DNA from: Blasia pusilla
Lineage: Eukaryota; Marchantiophyta; Marchantiopsida; Blasiales
Assembly: GCA_050084515.1 (NCBI GenBank)
Contig: CM114273.1
Span: 34,038,001 to 34,102,000, forward strand
Reading direction: 5' to 3'
DNA length: 64,000 nucleotides
Part shown: in pieces, positions 44,779 to 56,735 of the stretch
Layout of the letters: each line of letters opens with the position of its first letter
Numbering within the stretch: position 1 is the stretch's first letter
The notes under the pieces: model-generated
Seen by the model: only the letters and a program-made list of their open reading frames with translations
Told to the model about the DNA's origin: nothing
The model's database searches: none
Translations under genes and position numbers: made by a program

Positions 44779-45869
44779 TTTCCCAAACTGTATTAGTGTT
44801 TCTGGTTAAACCACAGAAGACACTCCGATTGTATTTGCATGCCCTCTAAAAGAACCAACTGTGGCGACTTTGTGCGTTCCACATATTTCCTCTCTCAAGC
44901 TCTGGTGTCGTATCATGAGAAAATGCCCTGAAAGTTTCCATTCACACAAGTTAGTAAGGCCTCCAAACAATCCAGCTCATGAAAACGAAGCCCCGACACC
45001 CCAATTCAGAATTCATCCATGTATGTGGATGACTTCTGGAAAGCCTGCAGCCTTGAGCCATAGCAAAGTGATGCAGCTGTCTGTCTCTTACTCTTGGGAT
45101 CACCCACATGCGGGGAGAGCTGTAAAGCAGGTCCAGGCTACTAGCCCTGACTGTGTACAAGCTTGTATTACTCCTTACAGACTCGAATTGGGGTTTACCA
45201 CCTCTACAGAACGATTGTGAAAGGAAGGACAATTGCAATATGCCTGCCGACGCAAAGCCTCTTCGTTGGACTGAAAGTCTGGACTCCTCGATTGGAGAAT
45301 CCACACAGACGAAACCCCAAATTTCATGACAATTTGGGGTTTCATAAGAAGAGGAACCCCATCCCCGACTTAGATAGAGGAAGACTCCGCAGTCTTAGAA
45401 AATGCTCTGTACTTTGACAGTGCACATAGACTGGCTACATAATATAATCAGACTAGAAGTTCGTCATCCGAGAGCAAGAAAGGAGAAGCTTGTGCCCACA
45501 GAGTTGCGATTCTATCTGTTTGGCTTCATGAGAGGGGGCTCAACTGCCCTCAAACACAACGACGTCCGGAGGAGTCGACGGTTGAAATGGGGATCTCAAT
45601 TTCCATACCCCTTGCAAAGCTGACTACCCGACTCAATTCACCTCCTGAATCGGTCGAGACTCTGAACGCAAACCCCTTCTCGACAAACATCATCGCTTCG
45701 GGAGCTCCGCAACCAAAGCATGCGAAGGCCACTTAGGGGCCCACTTTTAGGACCACTCCTGTGCTAATCATCGCCAGAAAAGACGACAGCATCACGTGAC
45801 AAACCGTACTCTGCAAGGATTGCTTGGCTTGTCCGGCTGTCAAATCACAACCCATCTTGCTGTTCTCGC
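44779..45869. other. Upstream region of HMG-CoA lyase
   Basis: This should hold the promoter and 5' untranslated region of the minus-strand lyase gene. No clear TATA box is seen in the first 100 bases. A 13-bp perfect hairpin with a 7-base loop lies at 45,311-45,343 (stem GAAACCCCAAATT). Short ORFs on both strands (for example 45,550-45,732) have no recognisable motif. Confidence 0.45.
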
Positions 45870-47631
45870 TGGACTATAAATATATCTCTCTCTCTCTCTC
45901 CATCAGTGCTCGGCAAGGATTTTTATGCATACCGGTAGCTTTCCGAGAGAACTCTCAAGGTAGTCGGCAATTTCTCCACTCTAGCCGGTTTTTTTTTAAT
46001 TTAACAAAAAAAACTCACTTTTCTTTTCGGAAATTTTCCAAAACTTTCAGATTTGAACCGGAAATCGCACGTTCTCAACCGGCTTCTTTAACAAAGAATG
46101 CCGGTTCTTGCCGAGCATTGCTCTCCATCCCAGTCTCAAGCACCGTCCAACCAGGGCGCGGGGTCTATGGTCGCGAGGCTACGACAGCACTACTTAATTA
46201 GCCCTCCATCCCAGTGTCTAGCACCGTCCAATCAGTGTGCGAGGTGTCTGAGTTTTTGGTCCTCTCTCCCATGCTCGAGAGAATATCTTATTCGTCTCTG
46301 ATTTGATTATGCTCCCGGACTAAGAATTTGGAAAAAAATTCAGCCTTTCATCGGAAAAAAATTAATCACAAATCTTCTCAGACAAGAATGCTTGAAACGT
46401 AGATGCCAAGGCGGAACCCCAGCCAAGAATGTTTGAAATGTAGATGTAAAAAATGCTTATTTGATGGGATTACATCAACACACATGGAAGGGGTCCTATT
46501 AGGCTTTGGCTTTCCGTGGGCTCGACTGAAAAACGTCTCAACTTAATTCTCCCGAGGCTACTGGCACTCTATATCCAGGTGCGGAGTCTAAGCTTATAAG
46601 GATAAGACAGACACTACTTTACGAGTACAGTCTCCCTCGCTGTGAGAGGACACAGGATGGGAACACAACTGAAGTCCTGCACCTAATGAGATGATGGGGA
46701 TAAAACCTCCAATTACTACCTCAACACCTAAGAAAACTTCACAACATGAAGAGCGACAGCCTATGCTGAAACTGCTAAGCTGGTGACACCTGAGGTGTTC
46801 GTCGTGTTCAGTGGTCTATATGTACTGCCCAAAGCTGCTGCACTGGTTAGAGCGTTTACTGGGGATCCCAATCATGTATAGTAGATGGTGTCGTAAGGAG
46901 CTTCCAGGTTGATAACTTGAAGCTCCGCGCCAACACTCTGTATGGTCGGTACTCAGACTATGTGAGAGAGTCTCCTCCCTCTCAATGGTATCTCCTTCGC
47001 TTCTCTGCACCCATTCCAGCCTGTGGCACCGTCCAACCGGTGTCTAGTCGAAAGGCTAAGACAGGCAGTTCTTAAAGAGCAGAGCCTCTCCAGGCGAGGG
47101 GTCTACAGTTTGAAGGCCCCGACAGACAGGCACTGCTCGATGGGGTTTCCCTCCCTCAGGGAAACTATTGCAGTTATTCGTTCATTCTCCCAATTCTTGT
47201 TTGACAGATTTGTGTATTCTTGTTTGACAGATTTATTGTCTCGACGAGCCTACGATAGGCACTACGACATTAGTGGTCTCTCTGCTTTTCTCTTGGGTTA
47301 CCCTATCTGACATCTTGCTTAATTTTGCAGACTTTGTGACAAGACATTCGCATAAATTTCTTGGGTCCCCATTCGTTCATTCCTTCTCTCTTCCTTTTCA
47401 GTGTGATTCTATTCCTTTTCACTTGATGTCTGCAACACCTACCAGCCACACGGGTTTACTGACCCAACAGCAAACCATTCTATTGTCGAGTGCCGGAAAT
47501 CAAGAATCACAGCAGGGGCAGTAGTATACGCATCAAGACATTCGCTGTCGTACTTCTCCATGCGTCTGACCGACCCTTTTTCGAATCCTGGCATTTAACG
47601 ACAAACCCGTCTTGAGACCCGCAACCCTAGG

Positions 47632-47674
<43 letters not shown>

Positions 47675-49750
47675 TGTTGCACCCATCCCAGTCTCTGGCA
47701 ATGTTCAGCCATGGCGCGGTATCTGCGGTCACCTAACGACTAAAGGCACCACTTAATGAGTACAGTTACTTCATGTGCACCTCTGTGGCAGGCAGCATCG
47801 CCTCTCCCTGTATGTTCCTTTGATGAATATGGGGCTGGATCTCAAATCCTTGGGGACTTCTTGAGAACTCTAAACCCCTCACCGTGACGATCTCTCTCTC
47901 TCTCTCTCTCTGATGCGATGTCATTACCGCACATATGGAATGGGCCTCAGGTTTCCATGGAATAGAAAACAATTGTATTTAATTCTCTCTTTCTCTTTCT
48001 CTCTCTCGATTGACTTGGGCAGGGGTCTCAAATCCCTACAGAATTCCTAGAGCTCTCTCACAAATACGATCTCTCTCTTGCCTCTCCGTTCGCTTTGGAA
48101 GAACGTGGAGGGAGTTTCTGTGAATCGATCTTATTCTATCACCCTCAACATGACGCTAGTTTGGTGGACTGCAGGAAACAAGAAACAGCAGCAACCCACA
48201 CACCTTAAGTGTCGAAAGATTCTGCCCTTCTGGGCCGTCTTTCGGATGGTGACCAAACCCCCAATTCCTGTCAATTCGATTAAAGATGTCAATGGAATTG
48301 CTTCCCAGCTTCCATGCCACGGCGCGAAACCTCGATCAGTAAATTCTCTGGATTGCCGCACATCAGCGCCCTCAACCTCACCCTCACCAGGCAAGCATGC
48401 ACTCTTCTTGAGATGCTTGCCCCTCTGCTGCAGATGACCCCTCAAGAAAGAACCCCGTGTCCCAGAGGTTGCCTTAGGTCGGCGGACTACAATTCAGCCC
48501 CACTCATGAAAGAGTTTTTGGACCAGCAGAAAGTACAGTAGGCGCTGCTGATCTTCTTTTAATTTGAGGATCCTATCTCTAATCGCTTCATTCGGACTGC
48601 CCCGTGCTTTCCAATTCCTTTCCTATGTCATCCTCAGGTGCGCAACGGTTCGCATCCAAAGCACAGTGCAGCAGCAGCGGTTGACATTGTCAGGTCCCAC
48701 CCCGGTTGACGAACCATTCTCTCTCTAGAAGTTTTCCTTCTTCTCCATGGAACCCCCCACCATTCCCCACTTCCCTTCCACACGTTTTCCTCTCCCCGGC
48801 CCCTCCAATTCCCACCCTTCAACGCCTTGACTCCCCTCCCACGTCCTCTCCTTTTCCAAGCAGAAAACGAGAATTTATTCTATTCCGTGCTCTTTCGTCC
48901 CTCTCGCCCCTGCCCCCCCGCTCTCGCCATCTCTTTCTGGTACCTACCGCAAGAATGACGAAGTCCACTCCCTGCCTCTCCCGGGGATCGTTGTGATGGC
49001 GGTGGGTGAACATCCCCACATTCATCAGGTTTAGCCCTCTTGTCTCTGTCTTAGGGCGGCGTGGGTTGGTGGGCATCATGCCCACAACTCTTTCCACATT
49101 CGCTCATCGATTCAGTCCCCGTGAATCAAAATCGATCAGTGTCCTTCCTCGTTCCTTATCGAAGTGCACCTTCTCTTCCAGCCCATCGCTTCTGCGTTTC
49201 TCTCCTCTTTCCTCTTTTCTTAAAGCTTCCAGTCTTGCAAGCACAGAGTCACACACGGACGACGAGGAGAGAGGACCGGTCCGCGCTCACGACGCCAGCG
49301 TTCTGTCGTTTATCGGAGTCCTCTCTCCGTCAACTTTACCACGCTGCCCGCACGGGAGAGATGCGTTCACCCTCTCTGTCTCTCTCTCTCAATGGAATGC
49401 GTTCCATTGCTGCCCGCGGATATTCCGCCGGAAACACGCGTAGGAGAAATGTGAACGGGGCGAGTCCGGCTTGCGTTCCAAGTCCAACGCCATACGAAAC
49501 AGATGACGGAAGGCGTTTGAACCTCACGGCCTCTCGAGGGGACTCGGGGGACTACTCCGTGTCCCTCTTGAGGGAAAATCTCCTTCGTCCCTGCCAACAC
49601 CTGGTCGTTCCCCTCTGCCAACCACCGCACATTACTCCCGGGGCCCGGCCTGGCACCGCCGAGTGGGCCAGGTCAATAGCGTTGTTCCAGTTCAAACTTC
49701 AAACTTCGTGCGCGTCGGCGACCGGTTGACCGTTACGTGACCTCATGTGT
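45870..49750. other. CT-rich repeat region, no gene recognised
   Basis: This holds repeated CT tracts (near 45,885, 47,633-47,670, 47,890 and 47,985-48,007) and minus-strand copies of the dispersed ~90-bp repeat (about 46,124-46,200, 46,203-46,240, 46,575-46,640, 47,010-47,085, 47,680-47,765). At 46,800-47,000 there is a stretch matching the LINE-tail family of 58,300-61,900. The 48,600-49,740 part is C-rich with CG dinucleotides and several overlapping ORFs, none with a known domain; it could be promoter or untranslated exon sequence. A TATAAATA word at about 45,876 on the plus strand precedes no clear ORF. Confidence 0.5.
47633..47670. repeat. (CT)n microsatellite
   Basis: An uninterrupted CT run of about 19 units, seen directly. 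It borders a copy of the dispersed ~90-bp repeat, as several other CT/GA tracts in the window do. Confidence 0.95.
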
Positions 49751-49984
49751 CTGATAAGTCTCAGCTCCCTATTAGTCCCTAACGAGAGTCCAAGTCGACT
49801 CGACTCTACCTACAGTGGAGTGTAACGCTGGGCCACGTGTGCTTACAATGTACTCATACGTTAGCAGGAAATACATCTATACTTAAAGCGATGTCAAATA
49901 GAAAAGTGTTTGCAAATCAAGAATTTATTTCATCCTAATATCTCCCAAACATTTCGTTTAATATGCAATCATTTTCCTTATTTG

Positions 49985-51575
49985 AATGTTCATCACTTCC
50001 AATGGTTACGCGGATGAAACTTCTCTTCTCTACCCTCGTTAATGTTACATACAATTGACCATGAGAAAATACGGGAGTAGGCAATCAAATGCCAATCTTT
50101 TGCAACGTCTGACCTTGAGACTTATTAATAGTCATAGCAAAAGGTGGACGAATAAGAAATTGAAACCTACGTAAATCCAATGGCAAACCAGAATCCGATG
50201 CAATCAATGATATACGTGGAATAAAGACTCGATCTCCAATATTCTTCCCTGTGATAATATCAGCATCTATGCAATGTTCCATGAATCCACGAATTGCCAA
50301 TCTTGTCCCGTTTGCTTGTCCATGTGATCCATTCATGTTTCGTAAAAGCATGATTGGTGCACTAATCTTCAAACACAAATGATGAGGAGGAAGTCCGGAA
50401 GGCAAGCATGTGTTCAAAAATTGAGTTGGATAGATATGACTCATCCACTCATTCGGAATAGAGTGGACATTGAGGTAAATATGCTCCTGTGCATAATATG
50501 TAATGAATTAGTAAGATCTACTATATTACTACCCACCCTTGTTCCAAAAAACAAAGCTCCCATAAGAAAAGAAATTGTATATATGTTACAAGGATTACCT
50601 CTCTAGGAAAATCTCGACATAATATTTGCATTAATGTCGTCCACATCTCTATTTCGCGGAGTCAAAATTGCCGTATCTCTCAAGAAATCAATGTCATGGA
50701 ATCAACTAGGAAAATGACCATAGACCAAATCATTAAGATCACGTATCTTATTACTTTTAGTAAGAATTTTCGATGGTAATCATATAAAGTCTTCTCCCAG
50801 ATGAGGGTGCAAAGGTACAAGACCCTCTCCCTCTCCCACTTCCAATAACCAATCAACAGATCCTTGTTGTTCACTATGCAAATGACCTTCCAACCTTTGA
50901 ACTCGCATATTTGTTGTCAACTTCATTACCTTTACATTAGACCAAACAGATGACCTCTTTATGGTGGCTTGGATGATTTTTGGCTAATCCCCATTACGAA
51001 CAACATGCAACACTTGACGAAAATCACCACCCAATACCATAAGTTTTCCACCAAATGGTATTTGTCGTAGATCGTGTGAAATAACTCCCATAGTATCTTG
51101 CAAAGTTCGATTCACGGCCTCAAACGCATGACGATGAGCCATAGGGGCTTCATCCCATATAATGAGCATCACGGATTAAGCAGGCTCCATCATTATCGAC
51201 TAATAAACTACAAACAAAAAAAGGGAGTAAATTAGAAGTTGTTAAACTTTGGATAATTAAATTTTACGTATCAACCTATTAATTGGGGCTATTTGCAATC
51301 ACTAATGGCACTTACTTGCAAGTAGAGCTCTCATGAAGATTGATGGGGATCTTGAAGGGCAAATAAGTAGTATGTCCTCCATCTAACAATAAATCAGCTC
51401 TTCCAGATGACGCTACAATCAAAGCTATTCCTCTTGCACTCCTTACACTTGCAAAGAGAAGATTCTATAAAAATGTTTTTCCCATTCCATGTGGACCATC
51501 GATGAAAAACACTTTTGGAGATGGAGGAGCATTCGCTATTATTTGATCAAGCTCATCATGTACATCGTCCAAAAT
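49985..51575 (-). pseudogene. PIF1-like helicase of Helitron 2
   Basis: On the minus strand, Walker A reads FFIDGPHGMGKTF near 51,500. Walker B is IIWDEAPM, followed by [18 protein letters not shown], in the frame 50984-51172. A typical block with ILTPRNRDVDDINA lies near 50,640. The C-terminal FAMTINKSQGQTLQKIGI is in the frame 50085-50444, followed by a degraded YVTLTRV block. These are all the expected superfamily 1B motifs in order, in several frames with stops. The helicase would unwind DNA in rolling-circle transposition. Confidence 0.85.
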
Positions 51576-51579
51576 AATA

Positions 51580-53580
51580 CGTTATCCTTCATTCAAAGAT
51601 TCTTCTCCCAATTGCACTCGTTCAAATAATTCTTCCCTATCATATAATAGCTCTTGTTCCTCTAAATATGATTGTAACTGAAGGCTTTGGAAATTAGCTT
51701 GGGGTATGTCCGAAAAGTCATATAGTCTCTTTCCTTGATCTTGTAAATAATAATGGACTTTCAACAATGCCATATTAACGATGGCATCATCAACAAGAAG
51801 ATTATAAATTCTTTTTTTCTACGATGGAAGAGTTCCAGTAAGGTGTTTAAATCATGGTTAGTATGTTGAATGCTTAACAAAGGATACTATTAGGAAGAAA
51901 CAAAATAATGTAAGAAGTGTTAATATTGAATTCTTACCTGACGTTGTTCATATAAGAGATCTTCTACCAATGGAGCCAAAAATTGACTCCATAGTGTAGC
52001 AGGTTGAGCAAGGGTGTTGTATGCTAGAATAATTGTAAATAGACGACGAAGTGAAGAACCTGTACGTATCGCAGAAGCTTCTTCAAAGCAAGAGAACACT
52101 TCCTTATCATCCTCAAGAAGTCCCAATTGGATAGCAACCTCCTTGAATGTTGGCTATAATACCCCATGAACAGGTCTTAAGCATTCGTATGTAGTTGCTC
52201 CTCGAGCATAATGCAAGAATAATCTCAACCAATGACATTCTCCTTCACCTATAAAGAAGTAAAATAGTTTAGCTCATCCCAATATGAATACATTGCTTTA
52301 GAGGATGGTAAATAAGCAAATATATATACAAAGAACTTTTTTGAGTATTTACCTGGATGAGTAAGGTATAAGCGGCCAATGGGATGATCACAACCATTTA
52401 TATTTTGTACCCTACAAATCCATGTTTTGTTACTCCAACGATAATCATGGTTGCACAAAAACGAACAAGTCCTTCCTTAGGAAGAACATGGACGGACAAG
52501 TCTCGACATGTCCACGGACATGGGTTCTAAGAGATGGGATCCGCATTTTTAGTCCATGATGGAAGGCAAGGCAAGGATGAGAGGAGCAATGAGGGAGGAG
52601 GGAGTGGAGGTGGAGGAAGGAAGAAATGAGGGAGTATGGAACACGAAGGCAAGTAAGGGGAATGAGAAAGAAGGGAAAGGTGGGGCCCATACGGACAAGT
52701 CCTTCCATAAGACGGACATAAGTCCACAGACATAGACATGTCCGCGGATAGGGACTTTGTCCACATGCAACCTTGACCATAATATGTCGAAAAATCTATA
52801 TATAGATATTGTCGGGCACTAGAGTTAATTAGGTTGGCTGCAAACCATTTGGTCAAAGTTGTCTCCCTTTTTAGTTGCAAAATATCTTGAGGAGCGTCAA
52901 CATCATTGAAGTACACAAATTGTTGCTTCGGAAGATGAACATCTAATCGCACAATACTTGGAAGTTCAACATGTAGACTAAACTTGACGAGATGCCAACA
53001 TGCTTCAGAAAAAATATATACCTGGAAAAAAAAATTCCAAATATTAGAGTATGGAGAATGAAATGAAGTTCATAAATAAAATATTAGAAGATTGCATCAA
53101 CTAGAAGAATCATACCTCGCATCAAGATATGACGTTGTCTCGTCAATAACGTCGATTGCATTGGATGTATCCATATCCTTTGACAACTTAAAGGACACTA
53201 CATCAGACCCCTTATAAACATATTTGTATAAGAACTTGACAGCGGAAACACTACTTGTGATTTCCAAATTAATGTGACAATCAAAGAGGGTGCATAACAT
53301 AGGATTGTAGGGTACAACCCAACGATTATCGAGTGAATGTTCAAACTTAATAATCGCCCTCCTATTCTCCAATCTACAAAAATACAATAAAGAATCAAGA
53401 ATACACCGTCATGAATAAAAATAAGCCATTGATATTGCCGTATTATAGATAAGCCAACATAAAAGGATCCTTACATGCGATAAATTGAATAGCCATCTTC
53501 TATCTCTACAGTGCTCGCCGCATAAGCTTTAGGATAGCCTTTTGTATACTTTTTTTGCTTTGTTAGGTATGGGATCTTGG
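51580..53580 (-). pseudogene. Rep and linker region of Helitron 2
   Basis: From the 5' side: KYTKGYPKAY and DGYSIYRM near 53,500 match the conserved C-x-K-x-F/Y-PK and DGYPxYRRR block. The frame 53097-53387 has RWVVPYNPMLCTLFDCHINLE and the VKFLYKYVYKGSD block. Later pieces include TLTKWFAANL, GRLYLTHPG and a region near 52,230 with the GE...WLRL pattern, and a following LLEDDKEVF...SLRRLFTIIL block. All are typical Helitron blocks after the HUH motif, in order. The HUH part itself is missing, because the element is broken at about 53,580. A 329-bp insertion splits it at 52,449. Confidence 0.8.
52449..52777. mobile_element. 329-bp inverted-repeat element inserted in Helitron 2
   Basis: It is flanked by a 3-bp direct repeat CAT (52446-52448 and 52778-52780). 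Removing it and one CAT joins the Helitron frame exactly (STYY to DYRW). It begins GGTTGCAC and ends TGCAACCTTGAC, giving short imperfect inverted ends. Inside, GGACAAGTCC-type words occur near both ends. It has no transposase. The 3-bp duplication would fit a non-autonomous DNA transposon of a CACTA- or Harbinger-like group, but the ends do not match either clearly. Relatives lie at about 23,000-23,375 and 29,575-29,715. Confidence 0.7.
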
Positions 53581-53629
53581 ACAGAGAGTTGCGCCACAGG
53601 GTACGTGATGCTACTCTCATGAGTGATGA

Positions 53630-54430
53630 TTCATCCACATTGACCCATGTGTTTGCTCTATCTGAGAAGATTGAGGTAAACATGGTGAAGGAGAGAGTGG
53701 TGACATCCGCATTCAGTAGGGATACAACTACTACTTCTCGTGTTCAACAACCCACCTCATAGTCTCGTAGTAGTGGTGGTGGTAGTTGTAGTGGGAGTCG
53801 TGGGGGGTGCACACGACCTCAGTCAGATCCTAGAGGGACACTTGCGCAGAGACCATTGCCTTCATTTGCTGCCTCGCAGCAAGGACAATCATGTTGGATA
53901 TGTGGAGGTGATCATGTTAGGAGGTTTTGTCCCCAAAAGAATGGGAGACGGACTTTGGAGGATGGGCCTCAGTCGGCCCCAACTCAGTGTGATCATTGCG
54001 GGAGACCAGGTCATCCTCGAGAGCGTTGCTTTGATCTTCATCCAGAGTTGAGATCAGGTCGCGGCCGTGGTGGAGTAGCTCCGAGAGGCCGAGGTGGTAG
54101 AGGTGGTAGGGGTGGTAGAGATGGACCAGTGGTTGGAGAGCCTATGGTGGCTACCCCTACCACTACGACAGAGTCAGTTATGGCTGCAAGGATTGAGCGT
54201 TCGGCGTGGTTGGCTAGTATGGCTGGTATCCAGCAAAGATCAGGTTCGGGAGCAGGGGCTTCCACATCTTATGGAGGGGATGATCTCTCTTATATGGCGA
54301 GTGCAGCACAGGTTGAGGCATCAGCTGCAGTTACGAGAGGAGCCACTCAAGCATCAGAGCCACGTGGTGCCCAGCCTTGGACCCATAGAGGGATGAGGCT
54401 GGGAGGCAAGCTAGGCTTCCCCAGTCATTC
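53630..54430 (+). pseudogene. Gag C-terminal part, gypsy copy 3
   Basis: The frame 53856-54488 has both zinc knuckles intact and in frame: CWICGGDHVRRFC and CDHCGRPGHPRERC, separated by about 25 residues. An Arg-Gly-rich stretch (GRGRGGVAPRGRGGRGG) follows, and then a Met/Ala/Ser-rich tail. The sequence before 53,760 is in another frame and has a TAG. Here the codon between the knuckles is CAG, whereas copy 1 has TAG, which identifies the copy-1 stop as a mutation. Confidence 0.85.
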
Positions 54431-55640
54431 TTGTTGTCTGAGGTGCTTAGGACTCCATCCATGGTTCCTACGCAGCCTATTGAGCTGATAGTGGGGGCTG
54501 AGGCATCTACATCGCGTGTAGTAGACACGGATGCAGCATCCAGTGCAATATTGCGGATGGCAACTTCAGTGTTGGGATCCCCATTGTTTTTGTCCACGGA
54601 GTTGATGGCTTTAGGAGTTGACTTAGCTCTTGTATTTCAGCTAGCAGCCACGTTGTGTGAATGTGGAAGTGTTATTGCTACACGTGCTGAGGTGGATAAG
54701 GGTGTTGCGGTGGAGCGACCCTCTATGTCAGGTGTAGCATTGAGTACCAGTGCTACTTGGCAGGCAGCAGTGGCGAAGATGGATGCATTACCAGCCCGGC
54801 CAGCCATTGATCGTGAGAGGCTTACACCTGGTGTATGCATTTTGGACAACCGCAGTGGGAAATTCTGATTGGTGAGTTCTACAGGAAAGGTGTATAGACC
54901 AGATAGAGTCTTGTTAGACTCTGGTGCCCAACCTTTGATGTTGGGAAAGGCGGCATGCATTGGTTTGGGTATTCAGAGGTCAGAGCTTGAGCCTTGCCTA
55001 TTACAGATTCAAACATCACTTGGAGGAGCCAATGATAGGTCTCAATTCGTGACACGGGAGAAGTTTTCTGTACAGTTGAGACCAGATCATGCGACTGATA
55101 GCTCCCGATTGGGAGTACCTGCAGTGGTCACATGAGCCGAGTCGTATGATGTACTAGTTGGAGGAGCAGTATTGTACCCGATGGGTTTTTAGATGGACTA
55201 CTAGACTGAGACAACGTTTTATAGACCTAGTAGGCAAGCTGGGGATGGACGTATGAACCAGATTCCTATGAGATTTATTTATGGGGCTCAACTAGGAGGG
55301 TCTTCCCCATTAGTGTTAGCATCTGTGGCTGGTTTTAGTGGAGTAGTCACTTGGCCAGGAGACTTTTTGGAGGGTAATCTTTCTGCTATGGATTCTCCTG
55401 TGCATGAGGAGGTAGAGAAGGTCCCTAGTTTTGCAGTAGTGGCATCCTCACTGTTGGATGTGCCACTTTGGAGTTCAGGCGGTGCACTACGGCAGGAGAC
55501 TGATCCCCTGGTGCAGGAGGCTTGGTGTGAGGCTGTTATACCTCACGAGGAAGAGGAGGCCCCACGGCGGACTCCTACTTCTGGTCCAGTTGGGTTATCC
55601 CCTTTGGATACTACACCCATTGTATGGCAGTATCCACCGG
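54431..55640 (+). pseudogene. Linker and aspartic protease, gypsy copy 3
   Basis: The frame 54431-54868 is the Thr/Ala-rich linker, ending at a TGA in the place of the CGA in copy 1. The next frame (54869-55135) has the retropepsin active site VLLDSGAQPLMLGK. A second stop lies near 55,137, and two TAG codons near 55,190-55,205 replace CAG and TGG of copy 1. The acidic linker (HEEVEKVP, HEEEEAPRR) is in the frame 55253-55954, which runs directly into the methyltransferase. Continuity of that frame shows that protease, linker and methyltransferase were one polyprotein. Confidence 0.8.
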
Positions 55641-56735
55641 AGGGCATTTGTTTGTTAGATCTCTTTGGTGGGATTGCAACTGGTTTGGCTGTAGTGTTGC
55701 AGGCCGGTATTCCTATGCGGAGACACGTGTATGTGGAGCGAGATGAGACGGCCCAGAGAGTCTCATCCCGACATATTGGTCAGTTGATGCGGAGATATCC
55801 TGAGTTGTTGCTGCCATTAGCTATTCGTGGGTACCAATGTGCTTTGCCGTCACACATTGCATTGTTGGGGGCGCAGGACCTTGAGAGGGTTGCATCTGTG
55901 GATTTGGTGATTGCTGGATGGCCATGTATGTTGTACACGTGCTGGTCGTGGTGAGGGATTACACGACCCTAGGTCTCGATTGTTTTGGGAGATGTTACGG
56001 GTGTTACGACATCTTCAGGTTCATCAGGCACGTGCTCCAGCTTACATTCTGGAGAATGTTCCATTGTTGGGTGACACTCGGACCCGGATGATGGCGAGTG
56101 TTCATGAGGTGCGGTCTTGGATTGGACCAGCGGTGTTGTTGGATGCAGCGCGAGTTGGCTTGCGTGCACATTGTCCACGCTTGTGGTGGATAAACTTGTT
56201 GCCTAGGGAGGTTCTACGTCGAGCATATGATGCAGTGCAGCGAGATCCTTGCCTTACAGTGGATAGTATCTTGGATACTGGGCGACTTTCTCAAGTGGTG
56301 AGGGTTATTGATTGGTCACCCATGGCAGTGGTGAACCGTGTGGGCTAGCCTAGGATGGCACTACCCACATTTGTGAGTTTTCCCTCGTCACATGCCTACA
56401 GGGAAGGTGGTCCCGGGCTTGTATGGGATTCTCATGTGCGACAGTTGGTGGAGCCTAATGCTGATGAGAGAGAACGTGCGATGGGATTTGCTACTGGTGT
56501 GATAGCGGTTGCTTCCATTTCTGAGGCTTCACGACGTCATGTGTTGGGTCAGGCCATGAACCTAAATTGTTTGACTTGGATTTTGAGCCTTAGTATGGCC
56601 GAGCAAGGTCGACTTCGCACTATGTCTGTGGGTCTTCCACCCCTTGTGATGAGCTCGATGGCTACCGAGACGGTAGAGACATGGGTTGGGGGCAGGAGAA
56701 TAGTATTTTGCATCCTTGGAGTAAATGGGATGTAA
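55641..56735 (+). pseudogene. C5-cytosine DNA methyltransferase inside gypsy copy 3
   Basis: Motif I is CLLDLFGGIATGL and motif IV is DLVIAGWPC with the catalytic Pro-Cys intact, unlike copy 1. A 2-base deletion right after it shifts the frame. The frame 55911-56348 then has GLHDPRSRLFWEMLRVLRHL, the ENVPLLGD motif VI and the PRLWWINLLP motif VIII. A TAG (CAG in copy 1) follows, and the frame 56355-56735 has ERERAMGFATG and a following SRRHVLGQAM stretch, equivalent to motifs IX-X. The order and spacing of these motifs are those of a whole C5-methyltransferase catalytic domain with a short target-recognition part. The DNMT3/DRM likeness rests on the LFWEMLRVL and RLWW blocks and is tentative. 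Confidence 0.85.

Larger units (their letters stand above)
49980..53580 (-). mobile_element. Helitron remnant 2
   Basis: A minus-strand Helitron. From 53,580 down to about 49,980 it carries the end of the Rep N region, the post-Rep conserved blocks and the PIF1-like helicase in the usual order. Its 5' end is cut off, where gypsy sequence in opposite orientation begins at about 53,630. I could not identify a 3' hairpin plus CTRR end below 49,980, so the terminus is undefined. It is a different, less decayed copy than the one at 1.8-6 kb. Confidence 0.8.

Noticed and set aside
45870-45890. TATAAATATA followed by CT repeats as a promoter
   Set aside because: No convincing downstream ORF or transcript feature; TA-rich words are common in this region.
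48600-49740. Overlapping ORFs in the C-rich region as a host gene
   Set aside because: Similar-length ORFs occur in several frames and both strands, with no domain and no coherent exon chain.
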